DNA of 64,000 bases from a virus. The stretch covers positions 124,001 through 188,000 of the IMG/VR virus record IMGVR_UViG_3300027759_000046, one strand, 5' to 3'. The notes beneath the pieces were generated by a model that ran no database searches, was not told the DNA's origin, and saw only the letters and a list, made by a program, of their open reading frames with translations. Position numbers and translations under genes: made by a program. This document shows positions 22,524 to 31,340 of the stretch, piece by piece. Position 1 is the stretch's first letter, and every line of letters begins with the position of its first letter.

Positions 22524-22928
22524 TCAAAGTTTCCCACTCTTCTTATTTAATTCGCGAATTTGTTTGAGAACCCAGCGCTGAGCCGCATCAGCGTCTCGAT
22601 CTGATTTATTACACGCAGTAATCTCGTATGGATGGTTCTCATAGTTTCGACCGTACTGGTCAAAGTACTGATCGTATTTCTCGTGAATCGGTTGTCTAAA
22701 GTGAGTGTACTCATGTATCACAGTTTTAACCCAGTCCTTAAGGGTCGCATGTTTTTTAGGATTAAGCGTAATTATATTACTCACTTCATCGTACTCGCCA
22801 AAGTAACAGAAGTTAGAATTAATACGCAGCTTAAGAGTATCTAATTTTGCAAACCTGCTTGGGCCGTACTTTTGAATACACCAGTCCAGTGCAAGCAGAG
22901 CACTCTTTCTGGAGACAAGGTTGACCAT
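22524..22928 (-). CDS. SprT-like zinc metallopeptidase
   Basis: 134 residues with VIHEYTHFRQ (HExxH) near residue 67 and a downstream acidic/His region (ENHPYEITACNKSDRDADAA) that could give the third ligand. The size suits a phage-encoded SprT-type protease. A late promoter lies 23 bases upstream, divergent from the lysis genes. Confidence 0.72.
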   Translation of the reverse strand: MVNLVSRKSALLALDWCIQKYGPSRFAKLDTLKLRINSNFCYFGEYDEVSNIITLNPKKHATLKDWVKTVIHEYTHFRQPIHEKYDQYFDQYGRNYENHPYEITACNKSDRDADAAQRWVLKQIRELNKKSGKL

Positions 22929-22950
22929 GATGATAGTTAAAGATTTCTGT

Positions 22951-22960
22951 ATTATTTATC
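22951..22960 (-). promoter_or_regulatory. T4-like late promoter (divergent pair, minus)
   Basis: Minus strand GATAAATAAT, 23-32 bases before the metallopeptidase ATG. It faces away from the plus-strand promoter 25 bases to the right. Confidence 0.55.
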
Positions 22961-22984
22961 TTATCATTTTTAGGTAACCTGGTT

Positions 22985-22992
22985 TATAAATA
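22985..22992 (+). promoter_or_regulatory. T4-like late promoter (divergent pair, plus)
   Basis: Plus strand TTTATAAATAACC, a perfect TATAAATA, 23 bases before the endolysin ATG. This shows the motif flips strand together with gene orientation, which supports its promoter role. Confidence 0.65.
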
Positions 22993-23014
22993 ACCTAAAT
23001 TACGTTTTTTAACA

Positions 23015-23626
23015 ATGAGTCTAAAAGTATTACAGGAAAAGATCGGGGTGACTCCGGATGGAGCTTTCGGTCCTGGAACAATGAAAGCTGCAATGGCTTA
23101 CTTTAAATTAACCCCAGTTAGAGCTGCACACTTCTTTGCACAAACAGCCCACGAGACTGGCGATTATCAACTATTCACCGAGAACCTAAACTATTCAGCG
23201 CAAGGTCTTCAAACGACGTTTGGCAAGTATTTTCCAGGTAATCTTGAAGAGTCCTATGCTCGTCAGCCTGAAAAAATAGCCAGTCGAGTTTACGCTGACC
23301 GAATGGGTAACGGTAACGAAGCCTCAAAGGAAGGCTATACGTTTAGAGGTCGTGGTGCTTTGCAAACAACTGGCAAATCGAATTATGCAGCATTCTCTAA
23401 GTACCTAAATAAACCAGAGATCATGGCAAACCCTGATCTTGTTGCAACAACTTATGCATTCGAGTCAGCTATGTACTTCTTTGATAAGAACAAGTTATGG
23501 GATATTTGCGATAAAGGTGTCAATGACGCCGCTATCTTGGAATTAACTAAGAGAATTAATGGCGGAACAAATGGTCTAGCTGATCGATCGGCTAAGACTT
23601 ACAAATATTATGCCTACGTAAAATAA
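23015..23626 (+). CDS. Endolysin, GH19 chitinase-like
   Basis: 203 residues. A short peptidoglycan-binding-like start (LQEKIGVTPDGAFGPGTMKA) leads into a GH19 domain: FFAQTAHETG with the catalytic Glu near 48, then YTFRGRGALQTTGKSNY and ITKRINGG-type ending (LTKRINGGTNG). It cleaves murein or chitin-type beta-1,4 links at lysis. First gene of a plus-strand trio. Confidence 0.9.
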   Translation: MSLKVLQEKIGVTPDGAFGPGTMKAAMAYFKLTPVRAAHFFAQTAHETGDYQLFTENLNYSAQGLQTTFGKYFPGNLEESYARQPEKIASRVYADRMGNGNEASKEGYTFRGRGALQTTGKSNYAAFSKYLNKPEIMANPDLVATTYAFESAMYFFDKNKLWDICDKGVNDAAILELTKRINGGTNGLADRSAKTYKYYAYVK

Positions 23627-23635
23627 TTAAATTCA

Positions 23636-23914
23636 ATGGAAAATCAATCGCCAGTTAGCGGATTCTTTGAAGTATTTCTTTCAAAATTAAAGGAGCAATC
23701 CTTTGTAATTATCCTGATGCTTGGGGTAATTTACTACCAGCACAGATTAATGGAAGAGCGCGTTGCCTTTTGGCAAGAACAATACGAGAAAAAGGACGCA
23801 TACATTGAACAAACAGTCAAAGACGACAAGGCTGCTGCCCTGGGCCGAATAGAATATCTTCAAACTCAAAGAGATAAGTACGTCGATGAGGCTTTGGAAG
23901 AGTTAAGGAAATAA
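23636..23914 (+). CDS. Putative holin or spanin-like membrane protein
   Basis: 92 residues: one membrane segment (FVIILMLGVIYYQ, about 23-35) followed by a charged coiled-coil-like region to the end. Between an endolysin and a second cell-wall enzyme, a holin (BhlA-type) or inner-membrane spanin is likely; the sequence alone does not decide. Confidence 0.6.
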   Translation: MENQSPVSGFFEVFLSKLKEQSFVIILMLGVIYYQHRLMEERVAFWQEQYEKKDAYIEQTVKDDKAAALGRIEYLQTQRDKYVDEALEELRK

Positions 23915-23931
23915 TAAAATAACAGGTAAGT

Positions 23932-24525
23932 ATGTATACTAAAGAACAACTCGAGAAGGCAGTAAAGGCCAAAGGCTATGCTTGGTTTGAAGGAGCCAAA
24001 GACTATGATGTAAATCTAGTAGGTATCAGAAATTCAGCAGTTGGAAAGACTGTAACCAATGTGTTTGACGATTGGATGACTCTAACTTTTAAAGTAGACG
24101 GGCAATGGCAATCTTATTGCTGGGCAATCACAACCGATCCTGGCACAAAAGCCGTTAAGGAATATCATAATCCAAATGGTGTTGCTCGAGTGGTACCAGG
24201 CCAATACAGAGGTATGTGGGCTATTGGTCTACACCAAGGTAAGTACAAAGCAATGACTCAAGTAAAACCAGTTAAGGTGTATCGAGATAAGAATAAGGAC
24301 ATGACCTTTGACGAAGTCATTATTCAAGAAGGTCTATTTGGAATTAACGGACACCGGTCAAATCCTACCACTGAATCAGCATACGTTGAGAATTGGTCTG
24401 AAGGTTGTCAAGTATTTAAGAGAGTAAAAGACTTTAATGTATTCATGGAGCTTTGCGAAAAGGCTAGAGCAATTCATGGAAACTCTTTCACATACACTCT
24501 ACTAGAGTCAAAGGACCTAGTTTAA
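23932..24525 (+). CDS. Putative L,D-transpeptidase-like (YkuD) protein
   Basis: 197 residues. GINGHR at about 144, then 14 residues further WSEGCQVF, matching the H-x(14-17)-S-x-G-C arrangement of YkuD catalytic sites. The rest is beta-rich. In the lysis cassette it could cut or remodel peptide cross-links. No signal peptide is visible, so it would need the holin route. Confidence 0.55.
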   Translation: MYTKEQLEKAVKAKGYAWFEGAKDYDVNLVGIRNSAVGKTVTNVFDDWMTLTFKVDGQWQSYCWAITTDPGTKAVKEYHNPNGVARVVPGQYRGMWAIGLHQGKYKAMTQVKPVKVYRDKNKDMTFDEVIIQEGLFGINGHRSNPTTESAYVENWSEGCQVFKRVKDFNVFMELCEKARAIHGNSFTYTLLESKDLV

Positions 24526-24528
24526 AAG

Positions 24529-25479
24529 TTAGACCTTTTCAAAATGTGAATCCATTGAGTATGAATTTACAATCGCGCTGATTGCGACAGCAATTGAAGA
24601 AGCGCAGCTTACCACCTGAATCTTGGGATTCTCAGTCTGTTCAATTGAATCGGTTATAACCAATTCGTCCAACCACTCTGAATCCTGAATACGCTGATGA
24701 CCTGCACCAGATAGAACACCATGACAGATTACTGCAGTTACGCGGCTTGCACCGTTCTCTTTTAAGATACGTGCAGCATTAGTTAAGGTTCCGCCAGTAT
24801 CAATCATATCGTCTACTATAATTACGTGACGTCCTTTAACATCGCCGATTAGATCCATACGCTCAATTGAATTGGGCTTGTCTCTAAGCTTTGAAAGCAT
24901 TGTAAAGTGGGTATCAGGAAAGCTCTTTAAGAATCTTTGATAGAATTTAGAAGCTCTCTTAACTCCACCAGCGTCTGGCGAACAGACCACATAATCGTCT
25001 TGAGGTAAAGACTTTGCGAATCGGCTAAATGCTACATGACCAGGAATCATGTTAACTGGAATATTAAAGAATCCTTGAATTTGTTCAGAGTGTAGATCAA
25101 TAGAGATCAGTCTGTTTGCACCGGCTGTTTGTAACATGTCTGCCATTAACTTGGCTCCAATTGCGCCACGGGCTCCTTCTCTTCGGTCTTGTCTAGAGTA
25201 TCCAAAATACGGAATGACTGCAATTACCTCTGACGCTGATGCACGTTTCGCTGCATCGATTGCCAATAGGAGAGTCATAATCTTTTCAGGACTGGTTGTG
25301 CTTGAAACCAAGAAGACCTTTTTGTCTCGGATTGATTCCATGAATTGCGGACTAAGTTCGCCGTCTGAGAATCGGTCTACTTTAAATTCGCCTAGTACTT
25401 TTCCGTAAGCATCTTCAAGATGCATTGCAATTCGTTCAGCTAATTTAGAGCCGTCTACTGAGAAGATTTTATAGTTCAT
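24529..25479 (-). CDS. prs: Ribose-phosphate pyrophosphokinase
   Basis: 316 residues, full length for PRPP synthetase. It has FSDGE near residue 37, YFGYSRQDRR (flexible loop), SIDLHSEQIQGFF and the PRPP-binding loop VIIVDDMIDTGGT near 215. It makes PRPP from ribose 5-phosphate and ATP for nucleotide or NAD synthesis. Phage copies usually support nucleotide supply or NAD+ restoration. It ends three bases from the convergent lysis genes. Confidence 0.93.
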   Translation of the reverse strand: MNYKIFSVDGSKLAERIAMHLEDAYGKVLGEFKVDRFSDGELSPQFMESIRDKKVFLVSSTTSPEKIMTLLLAIDAAKRASASEVIAVIPYFGYSRQDRREGARGAIGAKLMADMLQTAGANRLISIDLHSEQIQGFFNIPVNMIPGHVAFSRFAKSLPQDDYVVCSPDAGGVKRASKFYQRFLKSFPDTHFTMLSKLRDKPNSIERMDLIGDVKGRHVIIVDDMIDTGGTLTNAARILKENGASRVTAVICHGVLSGAGHQRIQDSEWLDELVITDSIEQTENPKIQVVSCASSIAVAISAIVNSYSMDSHFEKV

Positions 25480-25946
25480 ATTTGTTTAGGTGATTTCTTT
25501 GAGGTTCGGATGATTGCCATTTCTTCTGGCGTAAGTAGTGCTCGACCGTATTCTTTAACTCTCTCAGAGTATCGAGACTTAACTCTCTCGCTTATCGCTA
25601 GCGAATTACCTTCATCGTCTATTCTGACAAATTTCATGTTCGTATGAGTTACGACGGTCTGAACACCAGTGTAGACGTTATGCTTACGAACTTCTATATA
25701 GAGAGTAACTGATGTTGTGCCGAATGCTTTAACACAGCCGTATAACTTTAGGATATTACCTGATTTGACAGGCAATTTAAAAACAAGCTCGTCAATTTTC
25801 AAGGTAACAACTCGTTGAGTATCGCAGATTTGAGCTGCATATCCAGCCGCAGCATCGTCAATGAGTCCCAAAATAATTCCGCCGAACATATTGTTATGAA
25901 CTCCAATATCTCCTTGCTTGCAAATGTAGGTGCTAATTAATTCCAT
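25476..25946 (-). CDS. Hotdog-fold acyl-CoA thioesterase-like protein
   Basis: 156 residues. It begins ISTYICKQGDIGVHNNMFGG, the substrate pocket motif of YciA/BACH-type thioesterases (N and G followed by helix DDAAAGYAAQ), then TLKIDELVFKLPVKSG and the beta strands. It would hydrolyse acyl-CoA. Such genes are unusual in phages and could alter membrane lipid metabolism. Overlaps the prs start by four bases. Confidence 0.75.
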   Translation of the reverse strand: MELISTYICKQGDIGVHNNMFGGIILGLIDDAAAGYAAQICDTQRVVTLKIDELVFKLPVKSGNILKLYGCVKAFGTTSVTLYIEVRKHNVYTGVQTVVTHTNMKFVRIDDEGNSLAISERVKSRYSERVKEYGRALLTPEEMAIIRTSKKSPKQI

Positions 25947-25957
25947 TCTAGACTATT

Positions 25958-27319
25958 CTACTTAATGGTTGTCTTTAAGTTCTTCTTTAATTCAGATAAA
26001 TCTTCGCGATACATATCGGTTGGATCTTTCTTTTTGATCTCAGCCAATAGAGCTCTCTTCTCAGCAACTTCTTTCAATAACTGCTCGTAAGTTTCTTTAG
26101 TCAATGAATGAATTGGCATTGATAACAAGTAGTTATAAGAGTCATTCACCATATCGAACCCATTCGCAACTAGATCCTTAATGATATCTGCTTTAGGTCG
26201 ATTGTTTACCTTTAACTTGCCTTCAATAATCATCTTAACGAATCTTGCACGATTTGACAAGTACATCAGCTCTTCGCCGTATTTCTTAATCAAGTATGCC
26301 TTACGTTTTGAATAGAATCCTAATCTAAAATTTGTAAAGTACTCTACAACTTGCGGAACATTATCAAAGATGATTAGTTTACCTCTCTCGTCCAAGCAGG
26401 TTAAGTTCTCAGTTTCCGTCTCAACCATCTTAAGTGTTTGGTCAAGGCGACCCTTTGCAATTAGATCAGCTAATGTTGCTCTTGCGAATTTAAGAGTGTA
26501 GTTGATTCCGTTTGAAGAATTATCTTCGTATGAAAAGATTATGCCTCGATCCTGTAGAGAATTAAGATGAGCCTCGTATTTTTGGAAAGTAATTGATGGA
26601 GGTAATTCAGAGATCTCGACAGTTGTTGTGTTTGCAACTCGGTACTGACCTCGCATAACATATTGATTTGTTCCAGTAACTTGCTCAACTGGACCCTTGT
26701 ACTCGTTCCACCAAGGAAGAAGCTTGCCAACTTTCTTGCCGTCTAATACTTTTACACATGCATCAACTAGGTCTAATGGATTACGGTTTAGGATATTGGT
26801 TGCAAAGCCCACCGCAATACCTGAACTTCCATTCAATAAGACAGTCGGAATAATTGGTAAGAAGTATTTTGGCTCAATCACATTACCCTCTTCAACTTGA
26901 TTCTCAAGCAATTCAAAATCTTTATATAAGAGTCTGAAATTCTTGGTCAATTTAGTTGAGATATAACGAGCTGCTCCAGCTTCAGGCGATCTTAATGATC
27001 CGAACTGGCCAATCTCTTCTAAGAGAGGTAGGGAATTCTTGAAGGACTGTGCCATACCAATGATTGCACCATTTAGAGAACCGTCACCATGATGGTAGTG
27101 GGCCTCAGATGCGATCCGACCACCTAACTGGAATATCTTTAATGGTTTCTCAGATCCATTACGCCAAACTCGGTCTGCGATAAAGATAATCTTACGAGCA
27201 GTAGGTTTAAAACCGTCTATCACTGATGGTATTGCTCGATTCTCTAGCGTGTACATTCCGTACATCGCATAGTCTTGATCGAGATATTCTGTTACTGTTT
27301 TATTTTGTAGCTGATTCAT
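25958..27319 (-). CDS. DNA topoisomerase II, subunit like T4 gp52/GyrA
   Basis: 453 residues, ParC/GyrA breakage-reunion domain without the C-terminal propeller. It has FKPTARKIIF near 33, HHGDGSLNGAIIGMAQ near 76 and the catalytic Tyr in GAARYISTKL near 118. This size matches the medium subunit of T4-type phage topoisomerases. With the 611-residue ATPase subunit upstream it would relax DNA during replication. Confidence 0.92.
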   Translation of the reverse strand: MNQLQNKTVTEYLDQDYAMYGMYTLENRAIPSVIDGFKPTARKIIFIADRVWRNGSEKPLKIFQLGGRIASEAHYHHGDGSLNGAIIGMAQSFKNSLPLLEEIGQFGSLRSPEAGAARYISTKLTKNFRLLYKDFELLENQVEEGNVIEPKYFLPIIPTVLLNGSSGIAVGFATNILNRNPLDLVDACVKVLDGKKVGKLLPWWNEYKGPVEQVTGTNQYVMRGQYRVANTTTVEISELPPSITFQKYEAHLNSLQDRGIIFSYEDNSSNGINYTLKFARATLADLIAKGRLDQTLKMVETETENLTCLDERGKLIIFDNVPQVVEYFTNFRLGFYSKRKAYLIKKYGEELMYLSNRARFVKMIIEGKLKVNNRPKADIIKDLVANGFDMVNDSYNYLLSMPIHSLTKETYEQLLKEVAEKRALLAEIKKKDPTDMYREDLSELKKNLKTTIK

Positions 27320-27326
27320 TCGGTAT

Positions 27327-27337
27327 TATTATACTTA
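27327..27337 (-). promoter_or_regulatory. TATAAT-like -10 element
   Basis: Minus strand AAGTATAATAA, 8-18 bases before the gp52-like ATG, overlapping the stop codon of the gene upstream. Confidence 0.45.
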
Positions 27338-27715
27338 AATTAAGTCTAAACAGACGGTAGTTAGAAACCTATGGTCTTCGGGTAAAGTTAAGAGCTCTTT
27401 AATGTGTTCGTCACATGCTGTCTGAAATTTCTCAGGCTCACTGTTACCCCAAAGAGTTGCTTGATCGAAATGATTTAACTTAGCCAATCTAATCAGCTCT
27501 GCATAATCCTTATCTCGTAAGTGTCCTTTTAGTGGCATCAATCCGCCGACGCAAGTATTCCACTTAAGTTTGCGACCATTATAGGTTATCCAATAATAAT
27601 CCATATCGTCTTCGCCAACGGCAATGAGTCTCTCAATATCCCAGCTTGCATTGATTACGAATTGGCCTTTAAGCTTTTCAAACTCGGCAAGGATTAGTGT
27701 TTTATTGTCTGTCAT
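27335..27715 (-). CDS. Hypothetical protein
   Basis: 126 residues, with DDMDYYWITYNGRKLKWNTC in the centre and an acidic C-terminus. No family recognised. It sits between the two topoisomerase subunits and overlaps the large-subunit stop by one base. Confidence 0.62.
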   Translation of the reverse strand: MTDNKTLILAEFEKLKGQFVINASWDIERLIAVGEDDMDYYWITYNGRKLKWNTCVGGLMPLKGHLRDKDYAELIRLAKLNHFDQATLWGNSEPEKFQTACDEHIKELLTLPEDHRFLTTVCLDLI

Positions 27716-29550
27716 TATACTGAAAGTTTAAGAAGTTTCTCTTTACGCATTGCTGAATCTGTGCCGAACCAGTCGTTAAGACTGTCCTTGTACCTTTTGT
27801 CATTCTGCATTTTAACTAGAACTGGATTGTGAATAATATCTCGGTACTCAACGTCTTCCAAAGCGGCAAGACCTTTTTTGTATTCGACATCCCAACCTTT
27901 TGCACCAGTCTTCTTTTCCCAAGCCGAATACTCTTCGTTAGAATAGAACGGTTTGACCTCCTTGCCTTTCTTTGCAACGACTAACGGTGTCATTACTTTA
28001 AAGATTCGACCTTGTTCAAATAGTTCCGGCCAGTACTTATTAAAGAAGTTCATTAGGAGTCCAGCAATAGAGTCTCCGTCTGGATCTGCATCAGTATAGA
28101 TGTACACGCTGCCATATCTCAGATCACCAGGTTCCTCTCCTAATTTGATTCCTAATGATGCCATAAGCTGGACAGCTTCGTCATTCTGAATGACTCCAGA
28201 GTTTGCCATCTCACTAACATTCAGGAACTTACCCTTTAACGGAAAGGCTCCGAACGTCTGTGGATCTCTGAATTTTCGAACGGCTGAGAGAGCTGACATT
28301 CCTTCAAATATTCCAAGCACGCATTTCTTACGATCCTTACCTTTTGCATCAATTAACTTAAGTACTTTAGTTGTCGCCAAAGACTTGTTTAATTTTCTAA
28401 GTTCAGCTCTTTCTTCTGCTGCTTTCTTCTGCTCAATCCAATCAAGTAGAGACGAGACAACCTCAGATGCAAAGACTGATTTAATAAACTTCTCTGATAC
28501 TTGGTGAGAGGTACCAAAGTCTTTAGGTTCAGTAATTAACTTCTCTTTGGTTTGAGAAGAGAATGCTGGATTGATTACAGTTGAGTTAATGAAAAGAAAA
28601 ACGTGATTACGAATCTCAGAAGGCTTAACCTCAACCTTATGTTTCTTTTTAATTAGACCACGTAAGCCTTCGATTACCTGATTTAGGATATAGTTCTCAT
28701 GAGTACCTCCGTCCTTTGTGCCAATTGAATTGACAAATGATACTGATTGGAATCCGTCTTTGGAAACTCCGAACGCAATCTCCCAATCGTTTGATCTTTC
28801 CCATATTGAATTTTGAGTATAGAGATCAACGTACTCTTTAAATGTTTTGAATCGGTATTTCTCGCCGCAGAATTCTAATTTAAGACCAGGATTTGCTGCT
28901 GCAATATCAATGACACGCTTACGCATCATCTTCCAATGAGAGTCATCGATCTCGGTCATTTCGAATTTTGCAAGATCCGGTACATAACTGATTTCAGTAA
29001 AGCCTTGACCTGTCTTGCTAATCTTTGGAGTGCTACGACTTGACATGTTATTGCTGAAAACTTGCAAGAATCGGTTCTTGCCGTCCGCTGTATCAATCGT
29101 AAATTTCTTAGAGAAGATATTAACGAGCGAAGCTCCAACTCCATTTGTTCCTGCAACAGTTCGGCCTTCATCATCGTTAAAGTTTGAACCTGCTCGCAAG
29201 TTAGAGAAGATTAATTCTGGAATCCAGACTTTATGGTCGGGGTGTTGTAACACCGGAATCCCGCCGTTATCCCATACCGTAATTGTATCGTGAGTTACGC
29301 CAACTTTAATTGTATTGATTTTGCCTGATCGTTTATGCTCATCGACTGAGTTTGAGATGATCTCATCAAACAGTTTAAGAAAACCTGGATTATAGGTTAA
29401 CTCTTCTTTCTCATAGACTCCATCTTGTAGAATCCATTCGTTTGACGTGTGAGGTTTTGTAGAACCAATATACATACCTGGACGTTTAAGCACGTGCTCA
29501 ATCTCGTCTAACAACTGGTACTTCTTGCTTATTTCTTTATTAGATGCCAT
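27715..29550 (-). CDS. DNA topoisomerase II, large subunit (T4 gp39/GyrB-like)
   Basis: 611 residues. GHKL ATPase signatures: EIISNSVDE near 54, TVWDNGGIPV near 83 and GTNGVGASLVN near 121. The Toprim part has LGIFEGMSAL and YIYTDADPDGDSI near 505-517. The frame can be extended to 29703 but that part has an Arg-rich and hydrophobic run with no family likeness; MASNKEISKKYQ at 29548-29550 is the natural start and has a promoter upstream. Confidence 0.92.
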   Translation of the reverse strand: MASNKEISKKYQLLDEIEHVLKRPGMYIGSTKPHTSNEWILQDGVYEKEELTYNPGFLKLFDEIISNSVDEHKRSGKINTIKVGVTHDTITVWDNGGIPVLQHPDHKVWIPELIFSNLRAGSNFNDDEGRTVAGTNGVGASLVNIFSKKFTIDTADGKNRFLQVFSNNMSSRSTPKISKTGQGFTEISYVPDLAKFEMTEIDDSHWKMMRKRVIDIAAANPGLKLEFCGEKYRFKTFKEYVDLYTQNSIWERSNDWEIAFGVSKDGFQSVSFVNSIGTKDGGTHENYILNQVIEGLRGLIKKKHKVEVKPSEIRNHVFLFINSTVINPAFSSQTKEKLITEPKDFGTSHQVSEKFIKSVFASEVVSSLLDWIEQKKAAEERAELRKLNKSLATTKVLKLIDAKGKDRKKCVLGIFEGMSALSAVRKFRDPQTFGAFPLKGKFLNVSEMANSGVIQNDEAVQLMASLGIKLGEEPGDLRYGSVYIYTDADPDGDSIAGLLMNFFNKYWPELFEQGRIFKVMTPLVVAKKGKEVKPFYSNEEYSAWEKKTGAKGWDVEYKKGLAALEDVEYRDIIHNPVLVKMQNDKRYKDSLNDWFGTDSAMRKEKLLKLSV

Positions 29551-29618
29551 ATCGTTTATTGTATTTGCTATAATCACAAAGGTTTTAGCGTAGCCCAGCT
29601 GAGGTACGCCGATTAAGA

Positions 29619-29630
29619 ATATTATACTAA
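29619..29630 (-). promoter_or_regulatory. TAGTATAATA-type -10 element
   Basis: Minus strand TTTAGTATAATA about 70 bases before the topoisomerase large-subunit ATG, in the gap after the upstream gene. Confidence 0.45.
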
Positions 29631-29651
29631 AGGTATGGAGTAATGGTCGAC

Positions 29652-31340
29652 TTAGTAACCGTAGTCGTCTTCGTCGTCTTCTGAATAGTTCTTGTTGTCC
29701 CAAGTGTATTCAAGATCGTCAGTATCGTGGTTGCGAGTAATACCGTATTCTCTTTCATATTCACGAGCGTTCTCTGAATAGAAATCCCATAGACCCATTG
29801 CATCGTCTTCATGATGAATCGAATCCATGTAATCTTTGTATTCTGCTCTAAGCATCCTCATGAATTCGGAGAGAGTTGTTGCCTTTGGATCGTCAACCAA
29901 TCCCAATTGCTTAAGGCGTCCAATATTGTTTTGACGATTCTCTTTTAACATCTGTGAAAGTCTTTCAACCTCTTTAAAGTCTCTAGCATCGAGTGCTTGA
30001 TCAATTAGATCTTGGATCTCAGTCTGACTAAGTTCTCTATCTTCCGGCTCTTCAGCTTGGAAGCTTGGGAAATCCTGATCTTCAGGTTCTTCAGCATACT
30101 GATCTTCAGCATACGGATCTTCGTAATTAGCAGAGTCAACTGAGTCTTGCCAATCCTGAAGTTCTTGTTTAATTATTTGAATCAGCTTACGAACTTTGAC
30201 TTGAGCCTTTGGCATAGCCTCTTCAGCCGCAGTGATTTCAGCCTCAGTGTATTGAGGCTCTCTTTCGCCTGGCGTTCTGTATAATGGAGCCGCTGTAAAT
30301 ATTAAATTCATTAGCTCAAGGAATTCTTTGTCAGGTATTAGATTTGCATCAATCATTTTACCCCAAACGTATTCACGACCATTTTCAATATCATCAACTT
30401 CCGAAAAAGACTGGATAAAATCTCTAAGATCTGCTGCGGTTAATTTAGCACGCTTTAGGTCTTGAACCTCGTCTTGTGCAGTATCAGTATTCATAAATAC
30501 TTTAGCAATAACTTCATCACTAAGATGTGCAAGACCTCGCTGATTAATTATTCCGTAAATTGCCTTGATTGCCTCGTGGAATAGCATTGCCTGGTCTAGA
30601 CCCAAAATGGTTAAAGTTGGAGAAGTTTGAACCTCCTCAGCGGAGTCTTCAGTCTCTTCAGACTCTTGCTCTTCTTCTTGCTCTTCCTTTGCTTTAATTG
30701 GTTTCCATTCAATCTTAGATATTCCGCTTAATCCATCGCCCATTTCAATCATGCGAGCGCCTACCTCTTCTGGGATTCTCCAGTCGCGAGCATTACAAAT
30801 ATCAGTAATCATAACCAATAGCTCAACCATCTTGTTGGCATTGGCTTCGCCGAATAGTTGAGTTAATCCATTTACGTTAGTATCGCCCATTAACATCTTC
30901 TTGGAATTAATGGCCTCGCCTTGCGCAATCATGTTCATGATCTTACGCTTGTAAATTGCATTCTTTGTATCTTCGTCTTCAATATCTTTAAACGATGGCA
31001 TCTCCGGTTTTTCATCAGATTTTTCCTGATCCATCTTTTGTTTCATTTCACGTTGGTCGGTCGGGATTCTGATGTCTAATTCGGTGCCTTCTAAAATTAG
31101 TCCGTATTTTTCCATGATAACTTCTCGAGTTAGATCCTCAATCTGTTTCTCTTTACCGCGTTGCATCATCTGTACTTGACCAACGGCTCTCATTAAAGAG
31201 CCCATGTCGCGACCGTATTTGGCCTCAACCTCTCTTGCGCTCTGTTCAGCACGTTGATTTAAGGAATTTAAGTATTCTGGCGAAATCGCGGGATTACCCT
31301 TGATATCCGCTTCGTTTAAGAATTGTTTAAAGCTCTTCAT
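29652..31340 (-). CDS. Large capsid-targeted hypothetical protein
   Basis: 562 residues. N-terminus MKSFKQFLNEADIKGNP carries the shared targeting peptide. The body is acidic, with a Glu-rich run near 223-240 and a linker of EDPYAEDQYAEEPED repeats near 405-430. A later NIGRLKQLGLVDD copies the LGL motif of other members. It overlaps the upstream gene by 14 bp. Inferred to be an internal head protein; no enzyme domain recognised. Confidence 0.68.
   Translation of the reverse strand: MKSFKQFLNEADIKGNPAISPEYLNSLNQRAEQSAREVEAKYGRDMGSLMRAVGQVQMMQRGKEKQIEDLTREVIMEKYGLILEGTELDIRIPTDQREMKQKMDQEKSDEKPEMPSFKDIEDEDTKNAIYKRKIMNMIAQGEAINSKKMLMGDTNVNGLTQLFGEANANKMVELLVMITDICNARDWRIPEEVGARMIEMGDGLSGISKIEWKPIKAKEEQEEEQESEETEDSAEEVQTSPTLTILGLDQAMLFHEAIKAIYGIINQRGLAHLSDEVIAKVFMNTDTAQDEVQDLKRAKLTAADLRDFIQSFSEVDDIENGREYVWGKMIDANLIPDKEFLELMNLIFTAAPLYRTPGEREPQYTEAEITAAEEAMPKAQVKVRKLIQIIKQELQDWQDSVDSANYEDPYAEDQYAEEPEDQDFPSFQAEEPEDRELSQTEIQDLIDQALDARDFKEVERLSQMLKENRQNNIGRLKQLGLVDDPKATTLSEFMRMLRAEYKDYMDSIHHEDDAMGLWDFYSENAREYEREYGITRNHDTDDLEYTWDNKNYSEDDEDDYGY

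Noticed and set aside
29551-29703. N-terminal extension of the topoisomerase large subunit
   Set aside because: It overlaps the end of the upstream gene and contains an Arg-rich then hydrophobic stretch unlike the family; a normal start is at 29550.
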